Source: Chrysochromulina tobinii (lineage: Eukaryota; Haptophyta; Prymnesiales; Chrysochromulinaceae). Taken from it: 43,904 nucleotides of DNA. This document shows, piece by piece, positions 11,101 through 22,300 of this stretch. Each line of letters opens with the position of its first letter. Position 1 is the first letter of the stretch. Below the pieces are notes generated by a model. That model did no database searches and had not been told where the DNA came from. It was given only the letters and a program-made list of their open reading frames with translations. The DNA is taken from positions 1 through 43,904 of the forward strand of contig JWZX01003311.1 of NCBI GenBank assembly GCA_001275005.1, given 5' to 3'. The translations under genes and the position numbers were made by a program.

Positions 11101-14100
11101 CTCTGCGTGTCAATGGCTCATTGACGTCCGTCATGATCAGGGGCAACAAGCTCGGGGACGAGGGCTGGGGTGCCATCTTTGCCGCCATCTGCGGCAACAA
11201 GGACAGCAAGATCATGTCTATGGACGCGTCCTCCGAGAACATCGGCCCGGCTGGTGTCAAGCTGATCGCCGAGGCGCTCCGCACGAGCGTCACAGGCGGG
11301 CTGACGGTGGCCAACCTCATGCGCAATCATCTTGATGTGGAGTCCGCCAAGATGCTCGCTGAGGTCGCCAAGCAGAAGGGTATCTCGCTCTGCGGCATCC
11401 GGCACGACCAGACCACCGCTGACTTCAGCGGGAAGTTCCTCAAGCTGCCCGATGCAATCCTGCTGGCGTCAGACCTGTCACAGGCCGTTGTCACAGGCGC
11501 GCTGACGAAAATCGAGTAAGTTTGACGCCCAAAACCCAACAAACTTGATTCGTAACCGCGACGTGCCTTGCTCAAGGGCCAGTTGCATGCTCTCGTTTGT
11601 TGCGCAGTCTCAGCGGCAACCGTCTTGGTGCAGAGGGGGCAGCAGCTCTAGCTCCAGCACTCGCTGCTAATGGCGCGCTGACAAAGCTGTCCCTGGCGTG
11701 GAACAAGTTGGAGGAGGAGGGCACCAAGGCCATCTGCGAGGCTCTCAAACAGAACAAGACGCTCAAGGAGCTCGATCTGTCTGGTCACAACAATATTGGC
11801 GGGGAAGCAGGCGCTAAGCATGTGGCAGACATGCTTCACGTCAACGGCGGGCTGAAGGAGCTCAATATTGCGGGCAACTCAATCAAGGACGAGGGCATCA
11901 CGGCGATCTGTAACGCAGTGCAGGGCAATAAGGAAGGCAAGCTCGCAAAGCTCAACGTTGCGGGCAACAACATGAGCCCAGTTGGGGCGACAGCTGTGGC
12001 GGCTATGGTAGCCGTCACAGGCGCGCTGACGGTGACCAACCTCCTGCAAAATAATCTTGATGTGGAGTCAGCCAAGATGCTCGCTGAGGTCGCCAAGCAG
12101 AAGGGTATCTCGCTTTGCGGTATCCAGCGCGACCAGACCACCGCTGACTTCTCCAACCAGGACCTCAAGCCGCCTGATGCGATCCTGCTGGCATCGGACC
12201 TGTCCCAGGCTGGTGTCACAGGCGGGCTGACAAGCATCGACCTCTCCAAAAACCGTCTGTGTGGCATCTGGGAATCTAGAGACGGCCAACAAGGCACCTA
12301 CACCGCAGAGGGCATCACTGCAATCGCCGACGCCCTGCGCGTTAATGGCGCCCTGACACGCGTCGACGTCCGCAGCAACAACATCGCGGGCGACGGCGCT
12401 GAGCAGCTCGCAGCCGCTGTCCTTGGAAACCTCAAGATCGAGATGTTCAACAAGATCCCGATCAAGGAGATGCGTGCCGACTCGTTCACGGAGCTGGACC
12501 TGAAGGGGAAGGGTGTCGGAGTCGAGGGAGTCATGGTCGTTGCGGGTCTCATTCCTGCCATGAGCGCGCTGACGAAGGTACGCTGAGCTCAGCTGTGCTC
12601 CCTCAGCCCAGATGTGCTCCCTCTTGCACTGACATCTGGAGGTCCCTCATGCATAGGTGAACTTGGATGGGTTTGCTCTCCCTGTCAAGAAGCTCAAAGG
12701 CACCGACCCCGTCGAGATGCTCGACCTCTCGGGCAAGAATCTTGGCGTTGCCTCTGCGGTTGTGATTGCCTCCTTGATCAGCGTCAATGGCACATTGACG
12801 TCCGTCAAGCTAAGGTTGAACAAGCTCGGAGAAGAGGGCTGGGGTGCCATCTTTGCCGCCATCTGCGGCAACAAGGACAGCAAGATCATGTCTATAGACG
12901 CGTATTTCGAGAACATCGGCCCTGCTGGTGTCGAGCTGATCGCAGCGGCGCTCCGCACGAGTGTCACAGGCGCGCTGACACGTGTCGACGTCCGTCTCAA
13001 CAACATCGTGGGCGACGGCGCTGTGCAGCTCTCAGCCGCTGTCCTCGGCAACCTCAAGATCGAGATGTTCAACGAGATCCCGATCAAGGAGATGCGCGCC
13101 GATTCGTTCACGGAGCTGGACCTGAATGGGAAGGGCGTCGGAGTCGAAGGAGGCATGGTCGTGGCAGGACTCATACCCGTCATGGGCGCGCTGACGGTGG
13201 CCAACCTCCTGGGCAATCAGCTTGATGCGGAGTCCGCCAAGATGCTCGCTGAAGTTGCCAAGCAGAAGGGCGTTTCGCTCTGCGGTATCCAGCGTGACCA
13301 GACCACCGCTGACTTGTCCGGTCTTGCCCTCCAACCGCCCGATGCGATCCTGCTGGCGTCGGACCTGTCACAGGCCGTTGTCACAGGCGGGCTGACGAGC
13401 CTGGACCTCTCCAACAATTTACTCTGCGGAGTGACCACCTTCGGCGGCGGCACCTACACTGCAGAAGGCATCACTGCAATCGCCGAGGCCCTGCGCGTTA
13501 ATGACGGGCTGACCAAAATATCACTCGCCAACAACGAGTTGGGGGAGGAGGGCACCAAGGCCATCTGTGAGGCTCTCGAACAGAACAAGATGCTCAAGGA
13601 GCTTGACATCAGCAACATCGGAGGGACAGCAGGAGTCAAGCACGTGGCCAAGATGCTTGGCGTTAATGGCGGGCTGACGAGCATCAACCTCTCCGACAAC
13701 CAGCTCTGCGGCGTCTGGACTGACTACGCCGGCCAACATGGCGCCTACACTGCAGAGGGCATCACTGCAATTGCCGACGCTCTGCGCGTTAATGGCGGGC
13801 TGACGGCCCTAGATGTGTCCAACAACTGCCTCGAGGATGAGGGCGTAAGCGCAGTCTGCGAGGCCATCCAGAGCAACAAGGAGACCAAGCTCGCGTCGCT
13901 CAACTTCAGGAACAACGATATCGGGCCAGTTGGAGCAAACGCTGTGGCGGCTATGGTGGCCGTCACAGGCGCGCTGACGAGTCTCAATCTCTCGTCCAAC
14001 AATCTCTGTTCGGTGACTGAGACTGGCTACATCAAGGCAAGCCAGGTCCTGGGCTCTTCCTTCAATGAGGGCGACAAAGTGGTTTATCTGGGCAAGGAAA

Positions 14101-14309
14101 TGATCGTCTCTAAGTCCATAGATAGAGATGGCGACATCAAAATGACCCATTTGCCACTCATGTCTGGTCTCAATGCTCTTGCAAATGCCTTGCGCGTTAA
14201 TGGCGCACTGACCATGTGCGACCTCAGGGACAACTACGTGGGCGAGGAAGGCAAGGCTTTGATTTGTAACGCAGCAGAAGGTAAGGCTGGCTTTAAGCTG
14301 CATCTGTGA
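8101..14309 (+). CDS. EF-hand / SHWWGE-domain / leucine-rich-repeat protein (5 exons)
   Basis: Exons 8101-9981, 10048-10653, 10722-11515, 11608-12577 and 12657-14309 join in frame to 1,967 residues. The N-terminus MGGAAT fits the N-myristoylation pattern. Two EF-hand loops follow, DVDSNQSISSDE near residue 38 and DVDSDGCIAFDE near 74. Next is a domain with YFVSHWWGE near 207 and SRIWCGYEIF near 286; its spacing and WCxYE motif recall TIR-like or related effector folds of protists. From about residue 425 to the end are ribonuclease-inhibitor-type LRRs with a recurrent TAEGITAIADALRVNGG motif. Introns are short (66, 68, 92 and 79 nt). Introns 1, 2 and 4 share nearly identical 3' ends, and each is followed by VNLDG, showing that intron plus exon was duplicated as a unit. 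A membrane-tethered calcium-responsive receptor is an inference. The earlier possible start at 8062 is TTG. Confidence 0.85.
9982..13200 (+). repeat. Intron-containing tandem LRR modules
   Basis: A block made of the end of an intron (TTGCACTGACATCTGGA... to the acceptor) plus the following exon start GTGAACTTGGATGG recurs at about 10010, 10685 and 12625. Within the exons, an LRR segment around GGCAACAAGGACAGCAAGATC recurs at about 10360, 10540, 11190 and 12870. Copies differ by point changes. At 10722 the exon start itself is doubled, giving VNLDGVNLDG. This is recent segmental expansion inside the gene. Confidence 0.85.
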
Positions 14310-14916
14310 GATGCGTGTGCGCATGCTCGATGATCTACTAGGTATTTCACCTTTCAAAGTAGAGTCGACAGTAGAGAGTAGACGGCTACGTCCGGTCCGG
14401 TCGGAGCGGGTTCAGCCCCTGCAGCCGAGTGAGCTCAGAGGGCAGCAGTTGGGAGCAGTAGAGGACATCTGAGGACATCTGGGCGTCGGGGTTCACAGAT
14501 CACACACGAATTGCTACGCCACAGCTGTACTGCAACACTTCATACACTTCATAAGGGAGAAGAAGCCGGAACGCAGTACGTTGTGCGCACGCCGCCACAC
14601 GCGCACGCGGTCGCGGCGGCCGGCGCGTGATCGTGATGAGCAATGTGGATTTTGATCAAACAGGCGGAGAGTGCCCAAAGACTGTATTTCGGAGCGTCGA
14701 AGTCCGAAGTACGGCGCATCTCACGTTTTCTCGACCATGGTTTCGCTCCTATTGTGGTTTTCTCACGTTTGGGGTTATTTCTCAGACCGCAGCCGCACGC
14801 ACCCGACCCGAGCCTCATCCGACCGGACGCGAGACGCGTCCACGGGTGTCGAGCGGAGTGTCGTGTGTACTAGGTCGGGTGTGTCTGTACCTCGATGATC
14901 GCGCGCTATAGGACCG
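14310..14916. other. Intergenic between convergent genes
   Basis: Lies between the ends of two genes transcribed toward each other. Short ORFs are present but carry no recognisable motif or repeat. I see no RNA gene here. Confidence 0.4.
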
Positions 14917-15928
14917 CTATCGAGCAGTGGTCGGTGCCTGGCAGATGGGCACCGGCGGGAAGGGATCCGCCTCGGGGTCCTCTATCCCGAGAGCCTCCTG
15001 GAAGAAGTTGAACGTCGACTTATGCGCCTGCACGGCGGCCCGGCCGTTGTAGACAGGTGTGCCCGGTTCCGTCCACCCGTGTTCGCATTTGCTGTACTTG
15101 ATGGTCTCCCAGATGGCATCTGAGTTGGTGACGCCCACCTTCATCTCGGCCTCGAGCTTGGCGAGGCCCGCATCTCCCTGGAAGTCGAGCTCCGCGTGAT
15201 GAGCCTGGATGCGAGATTGTATCTCGCCCTCGGAGCTCGGCGTGTCGTACGGCGAGAGGGAGCCGTGGATTGACGAAACTGCCTTGAAGGTGAGGCCTAG
15301 GCTCGCGCCCCTGGTGGGGTGGCGCGCTAGGTCGAGCACCATGCCGCCGCCGAAGCAGTCTGCAGCACCGGCGAGACGCGAAGCGGGCGGGGGTTGAGAG
15401 GCGGGGATGGAGGAGAGGGATTGGGGCACGAGGAAGTGGATGACGAGAGTCGCGTTCGAGCGTCGCCGTCGTACAGCCCATGGCCACGAGCTTGGTCGGG
15501 TCCGCGCCGGTGCCCCACTCGTGCAGGAGTTGGTTCGCGCCCGCGTTGATGAGCGAGCGCAGCTTGGGGAGGTCGGAGAGCGCCTTGTTCATCGTGGCCT
15601 TCGCGCAGTCGGTCGTGTTGCATCGCACGCCCTTTCCGTACACGTCGAGCGCAAAGACGCCGTAGCCCGAGGCCGCAAACTCCTCTGCCCGCGACTTTTC
15701 GTAGTCAATGAGCCCCATGTATTGGTGCGCGATGAGCAGGCCCGCCTTGGGAGCGACGCCCTTTGGAACGGACCAGAAGCCCTCGTAGGTCGTGTTGCCA
15801 ACGACGTAGTCGACGTCGCGGCTGACAACGTCGGCCGAGCGGTCGGGGCGCACAAAGTGGCCGCCGTCCGCGCGGCCGTGGAGAGCGCGACCGTGCGAGA
15901 GGACCAGCGTCGTCAGGAGTGAGAGCAT
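14917..15928 (-). CDS. Dienelactone hydrolase family protein, probably secreted (2 exons)
   Basis: Exon 1 is 15928-15475 and exon 2 is 15359-14917, giving 298 residues. The 115-nt intron starts GTACGACG and ends CTGCAG. Splicing creates the nucleophile motif MGYCFGG, with catalytic Cys near residue 153, which is absent from either exon alone and so confirms the junction. Other family features are LIAHQYMG and the GYGVFALDVYGKG strand upstream of the nucleophile, and a likely catalytic His in CEHGWTEP. The chosen ATG gives MLSLLTTLVLSHGRALHG, a plausible signal peptide; an in-frame ATG may exist further upstream but would bury it. Family members hydrolyse lactone or ester bonds. The substrate here is unknown. 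Confidence 0.85.
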
Positions 15929-16345
15929 CTCGACCTTCTGAAGTCCCGCCGGCGACGCGGTGTGAACGACGTAAACTTGAGACGATGATTTTTTGCACCC
16001 CTCTCTCACTATCCCATACGATAGGGGAGTCGGAGCCTGGGGATAAGGGGCTGGGAGGGAGGGGGCTGGTGGGAGCCCCTTGCTGTTATGCTGGGGAGTT
16101 GGAGCCTGGCCCTGGGGACAAGTCTCAAATGGGGCTCTCCTGGGACCCCCCCGCCCTTACTGTTGTATTACTGGGGACAAGGGGCTCTCCTGGGACCCCC
16201 TTGCTGGGGACGCCGATCTCAGATCTCATCTGACGTGAGATCGCCGATCTCGGATTATGTGTTTATGTCGGAGGCGGAGCAAGCGGCACACCACCACCCC
16301 CACATTGCGAAATTCCATTCTCAATCCACAAATTTGGCGATTCGA
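15929..16345. other. Intergenic with G-rich imperfect repeats
   Basis: Contains repeated G-rich strings: GGGGCTCTCCTGGGACCCCC occurs at about 16133 and 16181, and related AGCCCCTTGCTG strings near 16075. One 19-nt string (16045-16063) resembles the inverted repeats at 5822 and 7905. It lies between two minus-strand genes, so it should hold the 3' UTR of the long gene and the promoter of the hydrolase gene. No gene is supported. Confidence 0.4.
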
Positions 16346-19300
16346 TTACGGCAGCCTCGTCTGCACGAGGGAGACGCCGGCGTTCGACGAGGACAGGGTG
16401 CCTTCACACCACGCCCAGCATCCCTTGCTCAGCGACGGCGCCGTACGCTCACCATGGGGGAACGCGTAACGGCACTGCTCGAGACCTCCCTCAGGCGGAC
16501 CAGCCTCGCTTCCAAACCGAAGGGCACACGGCGCGGCTGGGGCGTCGGCCGCTCGCAGCCCAGCGCTCAGCACAGCGCCCTCGGCCGGTACACGTACCGG
16601 CAGTTGGAACTTGGCGCTCGCCCTCCAGAATTGGTGCAGCTGCACGCGACGCGCCACCTCCGCCGCCTTGCCCTTTCGACGGTCGGCCCCTACCCATGGA
16701 AACGGTTCGAGGCAAAAGGACACGTCGTTCGTCCTCAAGACGGCGCCCGAGGCAGCGCCCGACGACGTGCCCGTGCCCGCCACGGCGCCACGCGTGGTCC
16801 AGCCGAGCCCGGGGGGCAGCTCAAAGTCCACAAGCTCCTGGTGCAGCAGGCCGTTATCATTTGAGCTCGCTGCGAGCACGACGGTCTGATGGGCCGGCGA
16901 TGGCAGAGGGGGGTAGATGAGATCAGGGCCAATCTGAGGCAATCTGAGGCAATCAGTGGCACTCAGTGACAATCAGATGGGGGGAGATGCGATCAGGGCC
17001 AATCTGAGGCAATCAGAGAGAGACTCTGAGGCACTCTGAGGCATTCCCACCTGATGGCCCAGGATGCATGCGAGGCACTCCGATGCATGCGAGGCACTCC
17101 GATGCATGCGAGGCATTCCCACCTGATGGCCCAGGATGCATGCGAGGGCCGCGATCAGACGGTCCCACCCGAGCCCATTGCCAATCCCACACACTCCCCA
17201 GATCCAAAACAGGGCATAGCGCTGCGCGCTGCTCAGTCGAGGGCGCTTGCCGACATGGTGAGTCCGGTTGGTGCCGCCGCGGCTGGCCTCGCGTGTGGCC
17301 GTTGGCTTGTACGTGGCCGGTGACGTGGCCGGTCGAGGCACGAGGGAGAGGAAGGCAGCGAGCACCTGATGAGGGATGCAATCATCAGCATCAGCATACA
17401 ATCATCAGCATGCAACCACGCGCATGCAACCACGCGCATGCAACCACGCGCATGCAACCACGCGCACCTCATCCACCGCAGCCTCGCGAGCAAAGCTGGT
17501 CCAGTAATCAAGCAGCTTGTGGAATCGATGAGCGCCGCCCGTCCGCCCGCAAGGGTTGCTCGCGAGCAGTGCGGCAGCGAGGTTGGCTCCGGGATTGACG
17601 CTCGTCGACTGTGGAGAGCGCTGTGGGGAATGGCCTGCCACAGCGGCCGCGCTGAGCCCGAGGCGTGCAAAGAGAGGGTGGCGGCTGAGGATGGTAATGG
17701 CGCTCGCGTTGCGCTCGCCTGATGAGGGAGATCATCAGAGGCCATCAGAGGCCATCAGAGGCCATCAGAGGCCATCAGAGGTCATCAGAGGTCATCAGAG
17801 GTCATCAGAGGCCATCAGAGGTCATCAGAGGCCATCAGAGGTCATCAGAGGCCATGAGGGCGCTCGCCGAGGACAGTGATGAGGGAGATCATCAGAGGTC
17901 ATCAGAGGTCATCAGAGGTCATCAGGGCGCTCGCCGAGGACAGTGATGAGGGAGATCATCAGAGGCCATCAGAGGCCATCGACAGGCCATCAGGGCGCTC
18001 GCCGAGGACAGTGAGCATCTCCACGATGGCGGTGCCCTTGTTCATGGAGGCGAAGGGGGCCGTGGCCCGCAGTGCAACCCCCGTGCCGCGCCATACGTTG
18101 GCAAAGAGCCCACAGATGGGAGGGCATTGGTCGGCGTTGAGGACGCCTCCCCACTGCTCGATCTCGACCAGATCTCCGTCGGCGACCTCGAGCAATCTCG
18201 CCAGGGAGCTCTCGGCTCGTCGGGATGCATGCACGTGGACGCGAGAGGGCGAGCTGGCGCGAGTGGAGGAGGGGGGCGCGTCCGTGGGCAGGTCGGTGAT
18301 GGAGAGCACGCGATGCGGCAACCAGATCGTCTTGCCTGCCCACGACGACGCGTACGCCCACGACGGCGCCGAAGGGGACGTCACGACGGAGGGAGTGTCC
18401 GATACAGCGCTCGCGCCCGATACAGCGCTCGCGCCCGAGACGGCGCCGTCGACGAGGGGTGCGCTCTCGACGGCCAGTCCGATCGGGTACAGGGGATAGC
18501 GCACCAGCGCAAGAGGAGAGGTCCACGAGGGTGTCGGCCCGGTACGGGCTCCATAACTGGAGTGTAACAACGGCGCGCCGAGGACATCGGTACTGTCGGC
18601 TGAGCGCTGAAGGAACACAGCCACCGGCTGCGGATAACGGAAGAAATGGCTGCCGCTGAACGTATGCAGCGCGGCACCGGCACCAGCACCAGCACCAGCA
18701 CCGGTCCCATTTTGTGCTCCGATGGCGTAGAAGGCACCGGCGGGCCTGTGGGGAAGTTGGGGGCAGGGGCTAGTGCGACCCACCTGTGGGGAGACGCAAG
18801 TGGGCGCCGTGGTGAGCACTTGCATGCGGGCGGGCCTGTGGGGAAGTTGGGGGCAGGGGCTGCACCGGTAGCGGAGGGCGAAGCCCGGCCGTGTCGCAGG
18901 CGTACCTGATGAGGGAGGCAATCATGGGTCATCAGAGGCAATCATGGGAGTTCGGCCGTGTCGCAGGCATACCTGATGAGGGAGGCAATCGGTCGTCCTC
19001 AGTCAGTAGAGGCAATCGGTGGTCCTCAGGGCAGGCAGAGGCCATCAGAGGCCATCAGAGGCCATCAGAGGCCAGCAGAGGCCAACTGTGTCAGCTGTGC
19101 TGGCCGCATGCATACCAATAATCCAATTGCTCATAGATGCGCGAGAGGGTCGTTGACGAAACCTCGGCCAATTGCATGCGGGCGGCCGGATACGTGGCGA
19201 CGAGGTACCGGTAGTGCTTGGTTGCATGCGCCGAGGGACTGGTTGCATGCGCCGAGGGACTGGTTGCATGCGCGGCCTCAGAGAGGCGACGAGCCGTGGC

Positions 19301-22300
19301 GGAAGCTTGACGAACCGCGTCGGAAGCTTGACGAACCGCGTCGGGCGTCGACGGGTGGGCGCCGTGTTGGGCGGGGCTCCCACGGGCGCCGTAACGGGCG
19401 CGCGCGCCTCGTCGAGGATTGCGGGGCTTCTTGGGCGGAGGGGCGCCCATTACGGCGCCGCCCACGACGGCGCCGCCCGCGACGGCGCCGCCACTCAAGG
19501 TGCCCAGGGCGACGCGCGGCGCACGACGGCCGCTCACGTTGAGCAGACGCGACGGCAGGGGCGGTGCGGCCTCGATGGGCTCGTCAGATGAGCGGCCAGA
19601 TTGCAATCTGGGTCCAGATCGCAATCTGGTCGGGTAGAGGCGGAGATCGTGCATCTCGAGCACCGAGATGTAATCTGCCCAGTCCGCCGCCCATCCGGCC
19701 GTTGTGGGCCACAGGCGGCGCGGGAACGGGCGGACGAGTGAGCCGTTGACGAAACGGCGCGGGCCGTTGACGAAACGGCGCGGGCCGGCCTCGAGTGAGC
19801 CGTTGACGAAACGGCGCGGGCCGTTGACGAAACGGCGCGGGCCGGCCTCGGAGCGCAACGAGATTGTGACGAAATCGAACGGGTCGGGATCCGCATCGAT
19901 GTGGGGAATGATCGGCCGACAGCAGATCGGACCTGTAATGAGAGAGGTCAACAGGGGAGGCCATCAGGGCTGATCAGGGAGGCCATCAGAGAGGCCATCA
20001 GAGGGGCCCTCAGAGAGGCCCTCAGAGCGGCCACCAGATCGAACCTGGGGGCTTGAGCAGCTCCGGGTGCGTTTCGTCAATGAGTTGATGCAGTGCGAGC
20101 AGCCGCACGTCGCACCGCTCATAACAGATGCATGCAAACTTGGCCCACGAGAACGAGGCAAACTTGCACGTGGGACAGGCCGCAGCGCAGTGGCGCTTGC
20201 AATCGGACACGCCTTCGATGGCGGCTCGCAGTCCGTCGGGGGCGATGGCCACCGGGTAGGCGCAGCCGGCAGGCTGCTTGGCAAGGGAGGAAGACGACGG
20301 AGGTCAGTGGCAATCACGGGGTCATCGGAAGTCATCAAGAGGTCATCAGGAGGTCATCAGCAGGCCATCATGAGGTCATCAGCAGGTCATCAGCAGATCA
20401 TCAGCAGGTCATCAGCAGGTCATCAGCAGGTCATCAGCAGGTCATCAGCAGGTCATCAGCAGGTCATCAGCAGGTCATCAGCAGCTCATCAGCAGCTCAT
20501 CACCTGCTTGGCAGGGCAGATCGCGAGCGAGGCCTGTGGATTGCTTATTTTCCCAATCTGCGACGCCATCTTCCTCTGCCAATGCATCGGCGCCACATCG
20601 ACGTCACAACGGCCGTAATAGGTGGCATGGGCCGCCATCTCCGCCGCACGATCGCTCCATCGCTGCGCCGCTCGGAGCGTGCGATCTCCCGCGATCTCCC
20701 ATAGCGTTGTGGTGGGCAGATTTCGCTCCTCCGCGACGGCATGCAGCGCTGTGGGAAGAGGCTTGGAGGATGCATTGGAGGAGGGCGCTGTGGTGGGCAG
20801 CGCTGTGGTGGGCAGCGCTGTGGTGGGCAGCGCTGTGGGAAGAGGCTTGGAGGATGCATTGGAGGAGGAAGGTGCCGATGGTGTAACCTTTGGGCCCAAA
20901 GCCGCCGCCGCACTCGCCTCCGCCTGCGCCGTCGCCGTTACCTCCGCCTGCGCCGTCGCCGTTACCGCCGCCTGCGCCGTCGGCGTCCAATTCGCAACTT
21001 GAGCGCCATGATGAGCACCAAGAGCCCCATGACCATATATGGAAGCACCGTCGGGCGGCCCTTCCACAGCCCCTTCCACAGGCCCTTCCACAGGGGGGAC
21101 GCCTTTCCACGCAGTGAACGCGAAGAGCTTCGCAGCGCCGCAGAGGACGAAGCGCAACTGCACCTTGATCGCCCTCGGCAGCGTCGCACTCGGCGCCGTG
21201 TCGGGCGGCCCCTCCGAGGAGGAGCCTGCGCGCCGTGCTGGGCGCCAGCGGAGCACTGCGGCCGTTGAGTCGTCGACTACCGGTACGGAGCGCAGCAGGG
21301 AGCGCACCGGCGCCCGCGACGGCGCTCGAGAGTGCGTCTGCTCTTGACCGCCGCCGCCGCCGCCGCCGCCGCTGTTGCTGCTGCCGCTGCTGCTGTTGCT
21401 GCTGCTGCTGTTGCTGCTGCCGCTGCTGCCGCCGCTGCTGCTGCTGTTGCTACCGCTGCTGCCACCGCGGCTGCCAGTACATGCCTTGAGCACCTGTGGG
21501 GTGAGAGCGCCGTGGTGAGCACATGCATGCTCGCGCATGCTCGACTCCCAGGACAGGCCCTGAGTCAATCAGAGTCCATCAGAGTCAAGCAGAGGCAAGC
21601 AGAGTCAAGCAGAGGCAAGCAGAGTCAAGCAGAGGCTAGCAGAGGCAAGCAGAGGCAAGCAGAGTCAAGCAGAGGCAAGCAGAGTCAATCAGAGGCCATC
21701 AGCACCTCCGCAAACAGTGCGGACGCTCCATGGGCCGGCGCTGCGCCGCCGGTAGCGTGCGAGGCGCCGTCCTGGGCGGACCCGTGCCCCTCAGCGTGCC
21801 GAGGCTCGTGTCCGAAACCGACGTTCACTGTGAAGTAAAAGGGGCCGTCCGCGCCGAGCTGGGCAAGTTCAAGCGGCTTGGTGAGCACTTCGGTGCACTG
21901 GCGGCCTGGAGCTGCGGCGAGATCGGGCTCATGACGAACCCCCGCGAGCCGATGCCGTTTCCACACGGCGAGCCCGATCGCCATCGGCGCCTTTCGCGTG
22001 TACCTGTGGGGAAGAGGCGAGGGCGCCGTGGTGAGCACTTGCATGCAGGGATCGCCATCGGCGCCTTTCGCGTGTACCGACGCTCGTGATACGTCGCCCG
22101 CCCCTCGTAATAGAGAAGATGCTCACCTGATGAGAGAGGTCATCAGAGGTCATCAGAGCTCATGCAGAGGTCATCAGAGGTCATCAGAGCTCACCGCCCT
22201 CCGTCAGCAACGTCGAGGCCGGGATCACAATCCCGTGGTCGAAAGGGCAGCAAAGCTCGTCCAACGGCAACAGCTCGGGCAACGGCGCGTCAGAGGAGCC

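Noticed and set aside
16045-16063. Third copy of the inverted-repeat terminus
   Set aside because: Only a short G-rich string matches, without a partner in inverse orientation; it may be chance in a G-rich tract.
17722-17990. Short regularly spaced repeats resembling a CRISPR array (also at 20340-20505, 21560-21700, 23580-23640, 33410-33490)
   Set aside because: The units are 10-11 bp and directly tandem with no unique spacers. They lie inside introns ending in CTCATCAG or CAG of a eukaryotic gene.
20974-21036. Separate gene starting with a hydrophobic MVMGLLVLIMALKL peptide at 21036 on the minus strand
   Set aside because: No splice solution joined it in frame to the downstream exon, whereas the uninterrupted exon 21493-20504 carries both the end of the propeller and the next part in one frame.
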